Shown here in pieces: positions 7,812 to 15,845 of a stretch of DNA of 32,154 nucleotides. The stretch is from Pseudonocardia sp. KRD291 (lineage in GTDB: Bacteria; Actinomycetota; Actinomycetes; Mycobacteriales; Pseudonocardiaceae). Position 1 is the stretch's first letter. Every line of letters begins with the position of its first letter. A program made the translations under genes and the position numbers. The notes beneath the pieces were generated by a model that was not told where the DNA came from, searched no databases, and saw nothing but the letters and a program-made list of their open reading frames with translations. The DNA lies in contig NZ_JADQDD010000031.1 in assembly GCF_019263595.1 (NCBI RefSeq), positions 1 to 32,154 of the forward strand, given 5' to 3'.

Positions 7812-9986
7812 GTGAGTGAGCAGAAGGCCGTCCGCTGGGAAAAGGGAGCCGACGGCATCGCGATCGTCACCCTCGACGACCCCGGCCGCAGCGCCAACAC
7901 GATGAACGACCGCTACAAGGAGGCGATGGGCGAGGTCGTCGACGCGCTCGTCGCCGCCAAGGACGACCTCTCCGGGGTCATCCTCACCTCGGCCAAGAAG
8001 ACGTTCTTCGCCGGCGGCGACCTGGAGTCGCTGTCCTCGGCCAAGGCCGACGACGCGCCCGCCGTCTTCGAGAACGTCACCGAGGTCAAGGCGCAGCTGC
8101 GCAAGCTGGAGACCCTGGGCAAGCCGGTGGTCGCGGCCATGAACGGCACCGCGCTCGGTGGCGGCCTGGAGATCGGCCTGGCCTGTCACCACCGGATCGG
8201 GCTCGACGCCAAGGGCGTCATCTACGGCCTGCCCGAGGTCACCCTGGGCCTGCTGCCCGGTGGCGGCGGCGTCACCCGCATCACCCGCATGCTGGGCATC
8301 GCCAACGGCTTCATGAACGTCCTCGCGCAGGGCCAGCGGCACAAGCCGGACAAGGCACTCGAGCTCGGCATCATCGACGAGCTCGCCGCCACCCCGGAGG
8401 AGATGCTGGACAAGGCCAAGGCGTGGATCGCGGCCAATCCGGAGGCGAGCCAGCCCTGGGACCAGCCGAAGTACAAGATCCCCGGCGGCACGCCGTCGAA
8501 CCCGCAGCTGGCCTCGGTCCTGCCCGCGTTCCCGGCGAACCTGCGCAAGCAGCTCAAGGGCGCGCCGATGCCGGCCCCGCGCAACATCCTGGCCGCGGCC
8601 GTCGAGGGCTCCCAGGTGGACTTCGACACCGCGCTGCGGATCGAGGGCCGCTACTTCGCCGAGCTCGTCTGCGGCCAGGTCTCGAAGAACATGACCAAGG
8701 CGTTCTTCTTCGACCTGCAGGCGATCAACGGCGGCAAGTCCCGCCCGGACGGCCACGACACGTGGGCGCCCACCAAGGTCGCGGTGCTCGGCGCCGGGAT
8801 GATGGGCGCGGGCATCGCGTACGTCTGCGCGCTGTCCGGCTGGGAGGTCGTGCTCAAGGACGTCTCCCGGGAGGCCGCCGACAAGGGCAAGGCCTACTCG
8901 CAGAACCTGGTCGAGAAGGGCGTCAAGCGCGGCAAGACCACGCAGGAGAAGGGTGACGCGCTGCTCGGGCGGATCACCGCGACCGACGACTACGCCGACC
9001 TGGCCGGCTGCGACGTCGTGATCGAGGCCGTGTTCGAGTCGGTGAAGCTCAAGCAGGAGGTGTTCGCCGAGGCGGTCAAGGTCGTCAAGCCGGACGCCCT
9101 GCTCTGCTCCAACACCTCGACGCTGCCGATCACCGAGCTGGCGGCCGGGGTGGAGCGTCCGGACGACTTCATCGGCCTGCACTTCTTCTCGCCGGTGGAC
9201 AAGATGCCGCTGGTCGAGATCATCCGCGGCGAGCGGACGAACGACGCGGCCCTGGCCAAGGCGTTCGACCTCACCCTGGGGATCAAGAAGACGCCGATCG
9301 TGGTCAACGACTCGCGCGGCTTCTTCACCAGCCGCGTGATCGGCACCTTCATCAACGAGGGTGTCGCCATGCTCGCCGAGGGGATCGACCCGCAGACGAT
9401 CGAGCAGGCCTCCTCGCAGGCCGGTTACCCGGCCCCGGTGCTGCAGCTGATGGACGAGCTCACGCTCACGCTGCCGCGCAAGATCCGCGAGGAGACCAAG
9501 GCCGGCGTCGAGGCCGCGGGCGGCACCTGGACCCCGCACCCCTCGGACGCGGTCATCGACCGGATGGTCGACGAGTTCGACCGCAAGGGCAAGAGCACCG
9601 GCGCCGGGTTCTACTCCTACGCCGACGGCAGGCGGACGGGGCTGTGGCCGGGCCTGCGCGAGCAGTTCGGCGCGACCAACCACGACGTCGACCTGCACGA
9701 GCTCTCGGAGCGGATGCTGTTCGTGGAGTCGCTCGAGACCGTCAAGTGCGTCGACGAGGGCGTGCTGACCACGGTGCCGGACGCCAACATCGGCTCGATC
9801 TTCGGCATCGGCTTCCCGGCCTGGACCGGCGGGGTGCTGCAGTACATCGAGGGCTATCCCGGTGGCCCGGCCGGTTTCGTCGCCCGCGCCGACGAGTTCG
9901 CGAAGAAGTTCGGTGACCGCTTCGCCGTCCCGGACAGCCTGCGCACCCGGGCCGCCCAGGGCGAGTCGGCCACCGCCGCGGCCTGA
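7812..9986 (+). CDS. fadB: Multifunctional fatty-acid oxidation protein FadB (enoyl-CoA hydratase / 3-hydroxyacyl-CoA dehydrogenase)
   Basis: 724 residues with a GTG start; GGAAGGA lies about 11-13 bases upstream. The N-terminal crotonase domain (about 1-290) keeps both catalytic glutamates: Glu120 in GGGLE and Glu142 in LPE. The 3-hydroxyacyl-CoA dehydrogenase part begins near residue 318 with the NAD motif VLGAGMMGAG, then CSNTSTL and the catalytic histidine in LHFFSPVDKMPLVEI. The C-terminal dehydrogenase domains complete the chain. Length and architecture match the alpha subunit of mycobacterial trifunctional protein. It works with the thiolase encoded just upstream. A strong hairpin follows the stop codon. 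Confidence 0.95.
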   Translation: MSEQKAVRWEKGADGIAIVTLDDPGRSANTMNDRYKEAMGEVVDALVAAKDDLSGVILTSAKKTFFAGGDLESLSSAKADDAPAVFENVTEVKAQLRKLETLGKPVVAAMNGTALGGGLEIGLACHHRIGLDAKGVIYGLPEVTLGLLPGGGGVTRITRMLGIANGFMNVLAQGQRHKPDKALELGIIDELAATPEEMLDKAKAWIAANPEASQPWDQPKYKIPGGTPSNPQLASVLPAFPANLRKQLKGAPMPAPRNILAAAVEGSQVDFDTALRIEGRYFAELVCGQVSKNMTKAFFFDLQAINGGKSRPDGHDTWAPTKVAVLGAGMMGAGIAYVCALSGWEVVLKDVSREAADKGKAYSQNLVEKGVKRGKTTQEKGDALLGRITATDDYADLAGCDVVIEAVFESVKLKQEVFAEAVKVVKPDALLCSNTSTLPITELAAGVERPDDFIGLHFFSPVDKMPLVEIIRGERTNDAALAKAFDLTLGIKKTPIVVNDSRGFFTSRVIGTFINEGVAMLAEGIDPQTIEQASSQAGYPAPVLQLMDELTLTLPRKIREETKAGVEAAGGTWTPHPSDAVIDRMVDEFDRKGKSTGAGFYSYADGRRTGLWPGLREQFGATNHDVDLHELSERMLFVESLETVKCVDEGVLTTVPDANIGSIFGIGFPAWTGGVLQYIEGYPGGPAGFVARADEFAKKFGDRFAVPDSLRTRAAQGESATAAA

Positions 9987-10000
9987 CGCACCTCTCGACC

Positions 10001-10038
10001 CGACACCCCCGCCGGAGCACGTTCCGGCGGGGGTGTCG
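10001..10038. terminator. Perfect 16-bp hairpin after fadB
   Basis: Arms 10001-10016 and 10023-10038 are exact reverse complements around a 6-base loop, without a T-tract. It sits between fadB (+) and the DUF1330 gene (-) and can end transcription from both sides. Confidence 0.8.
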
Positions 10039-10050
10039 TGCGTCGGTCGT

Positions 10051-10102
10051 CCGGTGCGGGTCACCGGTGCGGGTCACCGGTGGGGGTCGCCGGTGGGGGT
10101 CG
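10051..10102. repeat. Four tandem 13-bp units abutting a stop codon
   Basis: Two copies of CCGGTGCGGGTCA (10051-10076) are followed by two copies of CCGGTGGGGGTCG (10077-10102). The array ends exactly at the base before the DUF1330 stop codon (10103-10105). The units look like recent slippage or duplication products. Confidence 0.85.
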
Positions 10103-10462
10103 TCAGTGCGGCGTCGTGGGCTGCAGGACGGCCTCGGTCAGGGCCTCCGTGCGCAGGTGGGTGCCCTCCTGATAACCGGGGTCGCGGACCATGTCGGAGA
10201 ACGCGCGCCGGCTCGGGTAGGACACCAGCAGCACCGCATCCCAGTCCTGGCCCGCCTCGGCCACGACCGGTGCGCCGCCGTGGCCGAAGTAGACGATCGA
10301 GGCGCCCACCTTCTCGGCGAACGTGCGGAAATGGGCGATGTAGGAGTCGTAGCGCTCGACGCCGCCCTCGGCGAAGCGCAGCAGGTTCAGCATGACGACG
10401 GGCTGGTCCGGCGACTCGGCGAGGAACGCCTTCATGTCGGATCCGGTGGGGTTCACGGCCAT
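10103..10462 (-). CDS. DUF1330-family small protein
   Basis: 119 residues, a ferredoxin-like alpha/beta-barrel protein of the DUF1330 type. Recognisable segments are VVMLNLLRFAEGG near the N-terminus, VYFGHGGAPVVAE in the middle and WDAVLLVSYPSRRAF followed by DPGYQ near the C-terminus. The biochemical role of the family is not established. Two ATGs are possible, at 10471 and 10462. GGAGAGG directly touches the first but lies 9 bases from the second, so I chose the second. The gene stands alone between convergent fadB and divergent dedA-like genes. Confidence 0.82.
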   Translation of the reverse strand: MAVNPTGSDMKAFLAESPDQPVVMLNLLRFAEGGVERYDSYIAHFRTFAEKVGASIVYFGHGGAPVVAEAGQDWDAVLLVSYPSRRAFSDMVRDPGYQEGTHLRTEALTEAVLQPTTPH

Positions 10463-10577
10463 GGGTGACATCCTCTCCCGGACCCGTCGCGCCCGACCTG
10501 CGGCCGGGCGAGTTCCCGATCGTGACTCATCCCGCAGAACCGGACGATCCCGGCGTCACCGGAGCTGTTTGGGCACC

Positions 10578-11201
10578 ATGGACGGCGTGACGGAGTGGGT
10601 GTTCGCCATCGTGGACCGTCTCGGCGCCGCCGGGATCGGTTTGCTGATCTTCCTGGAGAACGTGGTCCCGCCCGTCCCGTCCGAGGTGATCCTGCCGCTG
10701 GGCGGTTTCCGGGCGCAGGTCGGCGTGATGAACCCGGTCGCGGTCTGGGGCGCGGCGACGGTCGGGGCGGTGGCCGGCGCGCTGGTGCTCTACGCGCTCG
10801 GCGCCTGGCTCGGGTACGAGCGGGTGCACCGCCTGGCCGGGCACCGCTGGTTCCTGCTGTCCAGCCAGAAGGACCTCGACCGGGGCCGCGTGCTGTTCGA
10901 CCGGCACGGCAGCGTGATCGTCCTGGTCGGCCGCTGCATCCCGCTGGTGCGCAGCCTGGTCTCCATCCCGGCCGGGATCTCCGGCATGCCGCTGATGCGG
11001 TTCACCTTTCTCAGCGCCCTCGGCAGTGCCGTCTGGAACGCGCTGTTCGTCGGTCTCGGCTGGTTCCTCGGCGACCGCTGGGAGGTGATCGAGCAGTACA
11101 TGGGCCCGATCAGCACCGGGGTGCTGGTCGTGGCCGTGCTCGCGGTCGGCTGGCTCGTCGTGCGCCGCCTGCGTGGCCGCGACCCGGTGACCGGCGCCTG
11201 A
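10578..11201 (+). CDS. DedA/SNARE-associated family membrane protein
   Basis: 207 residues with several hydrophobic helices. The DedA core is clear: FLENVVPPVPSEVILPLGG near residues 26-44, the central FDRHG and VGRCIPLVRSLVSIPAGISGMP, and FLSALGSAVWNALFVGLGWFLG. DedA proteins act in the cytoplasmic membrane, and several relatives flip undecaprenyl phosphate or phospholipids; which lipid is handled here is unknown. The start is uncertain. The ATG at 10578 is in the right place, but a TTG at 10569 has a better-spaced GGAG and a GTG at 10587 is also possible. There is no obvious operon partner. Confidence 0.88.
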   Translation: MDGVTEWVFAIVDRLGAAGIGLLIFLENVVPPVPSEVILPLGGFRAQVGVMNPVAVWGAATVGAVAGALVLYALGAWLGYERVHRLAGHRWFLLSSQKDLDRGRVLFDRHGSVIVLVGRCIPLVRSLVSIPAGISGMPLMRFTFLSALGSAVWNALFVGLGWFLGDRWEVIEQYMGPISTGVLVVAVLAVGWLVVRRLRGRDPVTGA

Positions 11202-11356
11202 CCCCGGCACCTGACACCGTTCCCGCCGCGGAGCGTACGACCACGATCACCGTGCGCTGACCTGCCGATCCTCCGTCCGACCAGCCGGTATCCGCGCCGC
11301 CGCGATGTGACAGCCTGATCTCTGAAAAGAGACGGCTCGGCGGGAGGAGACGCGCG

Positions 11357-12178
11357 GTGCGCCTCGTCGACGTCGGCAAGTCCTACCGGCCCGGGGCCCC
11401 GGTGCTCACCGGGATCGACCTGCAGCTCGAACCGGGCGTGCCGTTCGTGCTGCACGGCGCGAACGGCAGCGGCAAGTCCACCCTGCTGCGGATCGCGGCC
11501 GGGTGCGAGACGCCGACGACGGGCCGGGTCGAGAGCCGCCCGGACGTCGTGGGGTACCTGCCGGACCGCTTCCCGGCGCTGCTGCGCCTGCCGGCCCGCC
11601 GCTACCTGCGCCACCTCGCGGCGATCCGCCGGGTCCCGGCCGAGGACGCCGCACGGACGGGCGAGGCCGTGCTGACCGAGCTCGGGTTCTCCGGTGAGGA
11701 CGGCGAGCCGATGGCCGCGCTGTCCAAGGGCAACGCCCAGAAGGTCGGGCTGGCGCAGGCCCTGAGCTGCGGCGCCGACCTGCTCGTGCTCGACGAGCCG
11801 TGGTCCGGCCTGGACGACGCGGCGGTCGCCGCGCTGGACGAGCGGCTCGCCGCCCTGCGCGTCCGGCTGCTGCTCACCGACCACACCGGGACGGCCGAGA
11901 CGCTGCCCGGCGCGCAGGTGCGCCGGCTCGGCCCCGGAGGGCGCCTCGAGCCGGGGCCGGAACCGGCCGCCGAGCGGGAGCGGGTCCGCGTGCGCGTCGA
12001 GGTGGTCTTCCGGTCCGACCCGCGTGAGCTCCTCGACCGGCTTCCCCTCGCCCGGGTCGAGGAGATGGCGCCGGGACGGCTGGTGGTCCGGCTCCCGCCC
12101 CGGCACAGCGACGCCTGGCTGGCCGCCGCGCTGGCCGCGGGCTGCTCGGTCCGCGACGTCGTCCGGGAGCAGGTGTGA
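11357..12178 (+). CDS. ABC transporter ATP-binding protein
   Basis: 273 residues with a GTG start and GGAGGAG upstream. Walker A is GANGSGKST (about residues 35-43), the signature is an atypical LSKGNAQKV, Walker B is LLVLDEPWSGLDD, and the switch histidine is in LLLTDHTG. The last 75 residues after the ATPase core form an extra charged domain (REREVRV-like and VRLPPRHSD) of the kind that follows some NatA/CcmA-type ATPases. The stop overlaps the start of the next gene by 4 nt, so it pairs with that membrane protein. Export rather than import is likely because there is no binding protein; the substrate is unknown. Confidence 0.9.
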   Translation: MRLVDVGKSYRPGAPVLTGIDLQLEPGVPFVLHGANGSGKSTLLRIAAGCETPTTGRVESRPDVVGYLPDRFPALLRLPARRYLRHLAAIRRVPAEDAARTGEAVLTELGFSGEDGEPMAALSKGNAQKVGLAQALSCGADLLVLDEPWSGLDDAAVAALDERLAALRVRLLLTDHTGTAETLPGAQVRRLGPGGRLEPGPEPAAERERVRVRVEVVFRSDPRELLDRLPLARVEEMAPGRLVVRLPPRHSDAWLAAALAAGCSVRDVVREQV

Positions 12179-12930
12179 CGCCGGGCCCCGGCTCCGCGCG
12201 GGCCGCGGCGGCGCTGGCCGTGGCGCGGATGCTCGGCGAGGACATCGCCCGCTCGCAGCGGTTCCTGGTCCCGGGTCTGCTGTTCGGGGTCGTGCTGGCG
12301 GTGCTGTTCGGCGGCGACCCGGGCGCGTTGCCCGAGCCGTGGGCGGCCTCGGCGTTGCTGCTCTACCCGGTCGGGGCCTGGCTCACGCACTCCGTGGCCG
12401 GCACCGAGGACGACGTCGCGCGCACGGTGACCGTGACCGCGGCCGGTGGCGGCGGGCCGGTCGTCGCGGGCGTGGCACTGGCCGGCGCGGCCGGTGTCGC
12501 GGTGCTGTCCGTGCTCGCCGTGCTGTGGGGCCTGGTCGCCGGGTTCTCCACGGCCACCCCGGGGATCCTGATCGAGGGGTTGTTCGGGCACCTGGCCTGC
12601 GGGCTGTCCGGCGTCGCGGTGGGCCTGGTCTGCGCCCGGCCGGTGATCCGCAGCCTGGGCCGGGCGTTGCTCGCCGGGCTGGCGTTCGTGGTGGTCACCG
12701 GCACCCGCTCGTGGCTGCCGCCGGTCGGGACGGCGGTCGCGGCGCTGGGCTCGGGCCGCGGCGGCGTCGGGGTGTTCGGGGACGTGCTGCTGGCGATGGC
12801 CCTGGTGGTCGGCGCGGCGGCGCTCGTGGTGCGGTGCGAGCAGGGCTGGCCGGACGAGTGGGGTGACCGGCTGGAGCCGGTCCGCCGCCGCCTGCCCCGC
12901 GCGGTGCGGGACCGGTTCTGGCCGGAGTGA
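12175..12930 (+). CDS. ABC transporter membrane subunit of unrecognised family
   Basis: 251 residues, GTG start overlapping the ATPase stop (GTGA). The protein has about six hydrophobic helices with very high Ala/Gly/Val content, an N-terminal amphipathic segment with ARMLGEDIARSQRF, and a charged C-terminal tail (EPVRRRLPRAVRDRFWPE). I do not recognise a named permease family in it. The coupled gene order and helix count make it the transmembrane partner of the upstream ATPase. It ends 18 bp before the convergent TetR gene. Confidence 0.82.
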   Translation: MTPGPGSARAAAALAVARMLGEDIARSQRFLVPGLLFGVVLAVLFGGDPGALPEPWAASALLLYPVGAWLTHSVAGTEDDVARTVTVTAAGGGGPVVAGVALAGAAGVAVLSVLAVLWGLVAGFSTATPGILIEGLFGHLACGLSGVAVGLVCARPVIRSLGRALLAGLAFVVVTGTRSWLPPVGTAVAALGSGRGGVGVFGDVLLAMALVVGAAALVVRCEQGWPDEWGDRLEPVRRRLPRAVRDRFWPE

Positions 12931-12948
12931 CGGTGGTGAGCCGGCGGT

Positions 12949-13641
12949 CTATCGCAGCCCGACGTAGCGGCCCAGCTCGGTCGCGGACCGGGCGAACAGC
13001 GCGTCCCGCTCGTAGAGCACGTTCTCGAACTGGCCGAACAGCTCGAACGTGACGTGACCGAACAACGCCGTCCACGCCGTCACCCCGCGCAGCAGGGCCT
13101 CGTCCGGAAGGTCCACCCCCAGCGCGTCGCGGGCCCGGGCGACATCGGCGTCGAGCGGGGCCGGGACGGCGTCGGTGGGGGTGTCCAGGCACCCGGCGGC
13201 GTGGGCGTCGGCCAGCACGGTCACCAGCGTCGTCACCGTCCGCGCGGCCGACGGGGTCGTCTCGCTCGGCGCGCTGTAGCCGGGCACCGGCGAGCCGTAG
13301 ATCAGCGCGTACTCGTGCGGGTGCGCCAGCGCCCAGGTGCGGATCGCCGTCGCGACGGCGATCCAGCGCGCCGGGTGGTCGTCCCTCGGTGCGGTGGCCT
13401 CGGCGGCCTGCACGGCGTCACCGAGGGCGTCGTACCCCTCGGTGATCAGCGCGGTCAGCAGGTCGTCGCGGGTGGGGAAGTAGCGGTGCAGGGCCGACGA
13501 GACCATGCCGAGCTCGCGCGACACCGCGCGCAGCGAGAGCCCGGCCGCGCCGACGTCGGCGAGCTGGCGGCGGGCGGCGTCGACGATCTCGCGGGTCAGC
13601 TCCGCGCGGGCCCGGGCACGGGCGGTCCGTGGTGCGTTCAC
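12949..13641 (-). CDS. TetR-family regulator with WHG-type C-terminal domain
   Basis: 230 residues. The N-terminal helix-turn-helix covers residues 15-65 (LADVGAAGLSLRAVSRELGMVSSALHRYFPTRDDLL). The C-terminal part contains WALAHPHEYALIYGSPVPGY, typical of the WHG ligand domain. The start is GTG at 13641. TAGGAT ends 6 nt before it and no Shine-Dalgarno sequence is seen, so the mRNA is probably leaderless. An inverted repeat at 13668-13686 overlaps the region where a -35 would lie, which fits autorepression. The gene is divergent from qcrB, which it might also control, although the palindrome in the qcrB promoter has a different sequence. Confidence 0.9.
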   Translation of the reverse strand: MNAPRTARARARAELTREIVDAARRQLADVGAAGLSLRAVSRELGMVSSALHRYFPTRDDLLTALITEGYDALGDAVQAAEATAPRDDHPARWIAVATAIRTWALAHPHEYALIYGSPVPGYSAPSETTPSAARTVTTLVTVLADAHAAGCLDTPTDAVPAPLDADVARARDALGVDLPDEALLRGVTAWTALFGHVTFELFGQFENVLYERDALFARSATELGRYVGLR

Positions 13642-13647
13642 GCCGTC

Positions 13648-13686
13648 ATCCTAGAGCATTCATCCGATAAGAGAGCGGTGCTCTTA
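13648..13686 (-). promoter_or_regulatory. tetR promoter region: -10 element and operator-like inverted repeat
   Basis: On the minus strand TAGGAT (13653-13648) lies 6 nt before the GTG start. Upstream, TAAGAG-agcggtg-CTCTTA (13668-13686) is a 19-bp inverted repeat with 6-bp arms. No good -35 hexamer is visible. Placement is consistent with TetR autorepression. Confidence 0.45.
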
Positions 13687-13799
13687 CATCCGGCCTGGTC
13701 GGGCGCGAGCCCCGCTCCGGCGCCCGTGGGTTCGGCGCGCGCTCCGGTCGTCGCGGACGCAGACTGGGTACCGACCGATCGGGGTCCGTGGGGCCCCTC

Positions 13800-13828
13800 T
13801 TGACTTCTACTGAAAGTAGAAGGATATT
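13800..13828 (+). promoter_or_regulatory. qcrB promoter with embedded 19-bp palindrome
   Basis: TTGACT (13800-13805) and GATATT (13823-13828) are separated by 17 bases. The spacer is almost entirely the inverted repeat CTTCTACT-gaa-AGTAGAAG (13804-13822), with perfect 8-bp arms. A protein bound there would block RNA polymerase. The predicted leader to the qcrB ATG is about 57 nt. Confidence 0.6.
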
Positions 13829-13891
13829 TCGGTCAGCAGGCCGCGAACGCCCGGGTCGCGGGATGTTCGTCGGAGCGCGAGGGGGCACACC

Positions 13892-15568
13892 ATGAGCCCG
13901 GCAACTGCGTCGGCACCGTCACCGTCGATCCAGGTGCGTGCGGGAGCCGCCGCCGACCAGCTCGACCAGCGCTACCACCCGGCCGCGGGGATGCGGAAGC
14001 AGTTCAACAAGGTCTTCCCGACGCACTGGTCGTTCATGCTCGGTGAGATCGCGCTCTACAGCTTCATCATCCTGCTGCTCACCGGCACCTGGCTGGCCCT
14101 GTTCTTCGACCCGTCGATGGCCGAGGTCGTCTACGACGGGCCGTTCGACAACCTGCGCGGCGTGCACATGTCCCGGGCCTACGAGTCCGCGCTGGAGATC
14201 TCGTTCGAGTACCGGGGCGGGTTGTTCCTCCGGCAGGTCCACCACTGGGCGGCGCTGCTGTTCCTGGCCGCGATGTTCGTGCACATGTTCCGCACGTACT
14301 TCACCGGCGCCTTCCGCAAGCCGCGCGAGGCGAACTGGGTGATCGGGGTCGTGCTGATCCTGATCGGCACGTTCGAGGGCTTCACCGGCTACTCGCTGCC
14401 CGACGACCTGCTCTCCGGCACCGGCCTGCGGATCGCCTCGGGCATCACGATGTCGGTCCCGATCGCCGGAACGTGGGTTCACTGGGCCCTGTTCGGCGGT
14501 GAGTTCCCGGGGACGGAGATCATCCCGCGGCTCTACATCGTCCACGTGCTGATCTTCCCCGGGCTGCTGCTCGCACTGATCGCCGTGCACGTCGGACTGG
14601 TCTGGTACCAGAAGCACACCCAGTTCCCCGGGGCCGGCCGCACCGAGACCAACGTCGTCGGCGTGCGGATCCTGCCGCAGTTCGCCGCCAAGGGCGGTGC
14701 GTTCTTCGCCATCACGGCCGGACTCACCATGATCATGGGCGGGGTCCTGCAGATCAACCCGATCTGGAACCTCGGCCCGTACGACGCGGCGCACATCTCG
14801 GCGGGCTCGCAGCCGGACTTCTACATGATGTGGTCCGACGGAATGGCGCGGATCTTCCCACCGTGGGAGTTCTACCTCTTCGGTGAGTACACGATCCCGT
14901 CGGTGTTCCTGCCGACCGCGGCGTTCCTGCCGGTGCTGTTCGTGATCGCGGGGCTCTACCCGTCGATCGAACGCCGGTTCACCGGCGACGACGCGCTGCA
15001 CAACCTGCTGCAGCGCCCGCGCGACGTGCCCGTCCGGACCTCGCTGGGCGTCATGGGTATCGCGTTCTACATGGTGCTGGTGCTCTCCAGCTTCAACGAC
15101 TGGATCGCCTACTACGCCCACGTCTCTCTGAACGCGACGACGTGGGCGGGCCGGATCCTGATGCTGGCGCTGCCGCCGATCGCCTACTGGCTGAGCTACC
15201 GGGCCTGCCTGAGCCTGCAGAAGTCCGACCGCGAGGTGCTCGCGCACGGCATCGAGACCGGCATCATCCGTCGGCTGCCGCACGGCGAGTTCATCGAGGT
15301 GCACCAGCCGCTGGGCGGCGTGGACTCGCACGGTCACGCCATCCCGCTGGAGTACCAGGGCACGTCGGTGCCCAAGCGGATGAACCAGCTCGGGTCGGCC
15401 GGGTCGCCGGTGTCCGGGACGCTGCTCTCGCCGGACCCGGCCGACGAGACGGCCCGGCTCGGCCGCGCCCGGCACGAGGAGCACGAGCGCGAGCTCTCGG
15501 CCCGGGACGAGCGCCGCGAGCTGGCCGGACGTCCGGACGCCGGACGTCCGCGGGACCCGACCGAGTAA
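13892..15568 (+). CDS. qcrB: Cytochrome bc1 complex cytochrome b subunit, orphan QcrB paralogue
   Basis: 558 residues, full length for an actinobacterial QcrB. It carries quinol oxidation and transmembrane electron transfer in the bcc-aa3 supercomplex. Heme-ligand histidines are at 117 and 131 (VHHW and FVHMF) and at 218 and 233 (IVHVL and AVHVG). The Qo-site region SQPDFYMMW (306-314) and PPWEFY (323-328) replace the PEWY motif of other bacteria. The conserved C-terminal part includes [15 protein letters not shown] and [12 protein letters not shown], then a charged tail. Neither qcrC, qcrA nor ctaE is beside it, so it is probably a second copy outside the main operon. GAGGGGG precedes the ATG. 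The palindrome-containing promoter suggests conditional expression. Confidence 0.93.
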   Translation: MSPATASAPSPSIQVRAGAAADQLDQRYHPAAGMRKQFNKVFPTHWSFMLGEIALYSFIILLLTGTWLALFFDPSMAEVVYDGPFDNLRGVHMSRAYESALEISFEYRGGLFLRQVHHWAALLFLAAMFVHMFRTYFTGAFRKPREANWVIGVVLILIGTFEGFTGYSLPDDLLSGTGLRIASGITMSVPIAGTWVHWALFGGEFPGTEIIPRLYIVHVLIFPGLLLALIAVHVGLVWYQKHTQFPGAGRTETNVVGVRILPQFAAKGGAFFAITAGLTMIMGGVLQINPIWNLGPYDAAHISAGSQPDFYMMWSDGMARIFPPWEFYLFGEYTIPSVFLPTAAFLPVLFVIAGLYPSIERRFTGDDALHNLLQRPRDVPVRTSLGVMGIAFYMVLVLSSFNDWIAYYAHVSLNATTWAGRILMLALPPIAYWLSYRACLSLQKSDREVLAHGIETGIIRRLPHGEFIEVHQPLGGVDSHGHAIPLEYQGTSVPKRMNQLGSAGSPVSGTLLSPDPADETARLGRARHEEHERELSARDERRELAGRPDAGRPRDPTE

Positions 15569-15816
15569 CGGGCACGCGCACACGAGAAGGTCCGGTCGCC
15601 GGTCGAGACTGTGCGTGTCCAGCTGCGGTGGGGCGGTCGATCGCGACCAGTGGGGCGGGGTCGCGCTGCTGGTCGCGCACGGTGCGGACGTCGGTACCCG
15701 TGGGGCGAGGCGGCGGTGCGGGCCGTCGACGGCGGGGGAGCGGGTCCGGCTGTGACGGATCGCGCCCCACTGTCCGTGGCGAGCCCGAATTCGCGATTGC
15801 AAACAGTTTCTCGTGT

Positions 15817-15839
15817 TCGATCATCTGTTCGAATAGAAT
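15817..15839 (+). promoter_or_regulatory. LexA (SOS) box and -10 element of the HNH gene
   Basis: TCGATC-atct-GTTCGA (15817-15832) differs from the actinobacterial SOS consensus TCGAAC-N4-GTTCGA at one base. It abuts the -10 TAGAAT (15834-15839), which ends 6 nt before the ATG. The gene is therefore predicted to be LexA-repressed and leaderless; no Shine-Dalgarno sequence is present. Confidence 0.65.
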
Positions 15840-15845
15840 GAGTGC

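Noticed and set aside
7578-10064. 828-codon open frame antisense to fadA-fadB
   Set aside because: It is an Arg/Gly/Asp/Val-rich translation with no domain, fully antisense to two well-recognised enzymes; it is a by-product of high GC in third positions.
11306-11336. Small hairpin (TCTCT-gaaa-AGAGA) before the ABC ATPase gene
   Set aside because: A five-base-pair stem is too short to call a regulatory element without conservation.
15569-15845. Possible small gene or RNA in the qcrB-HNH gap
   Set aside because: The gap holds several GTGGGGCG repeats and a distant 10-bp inverted repeat (15648-15657 with 15763-15772), but no convincing ORF or RNA fold apart from the HNH promoter at its end.
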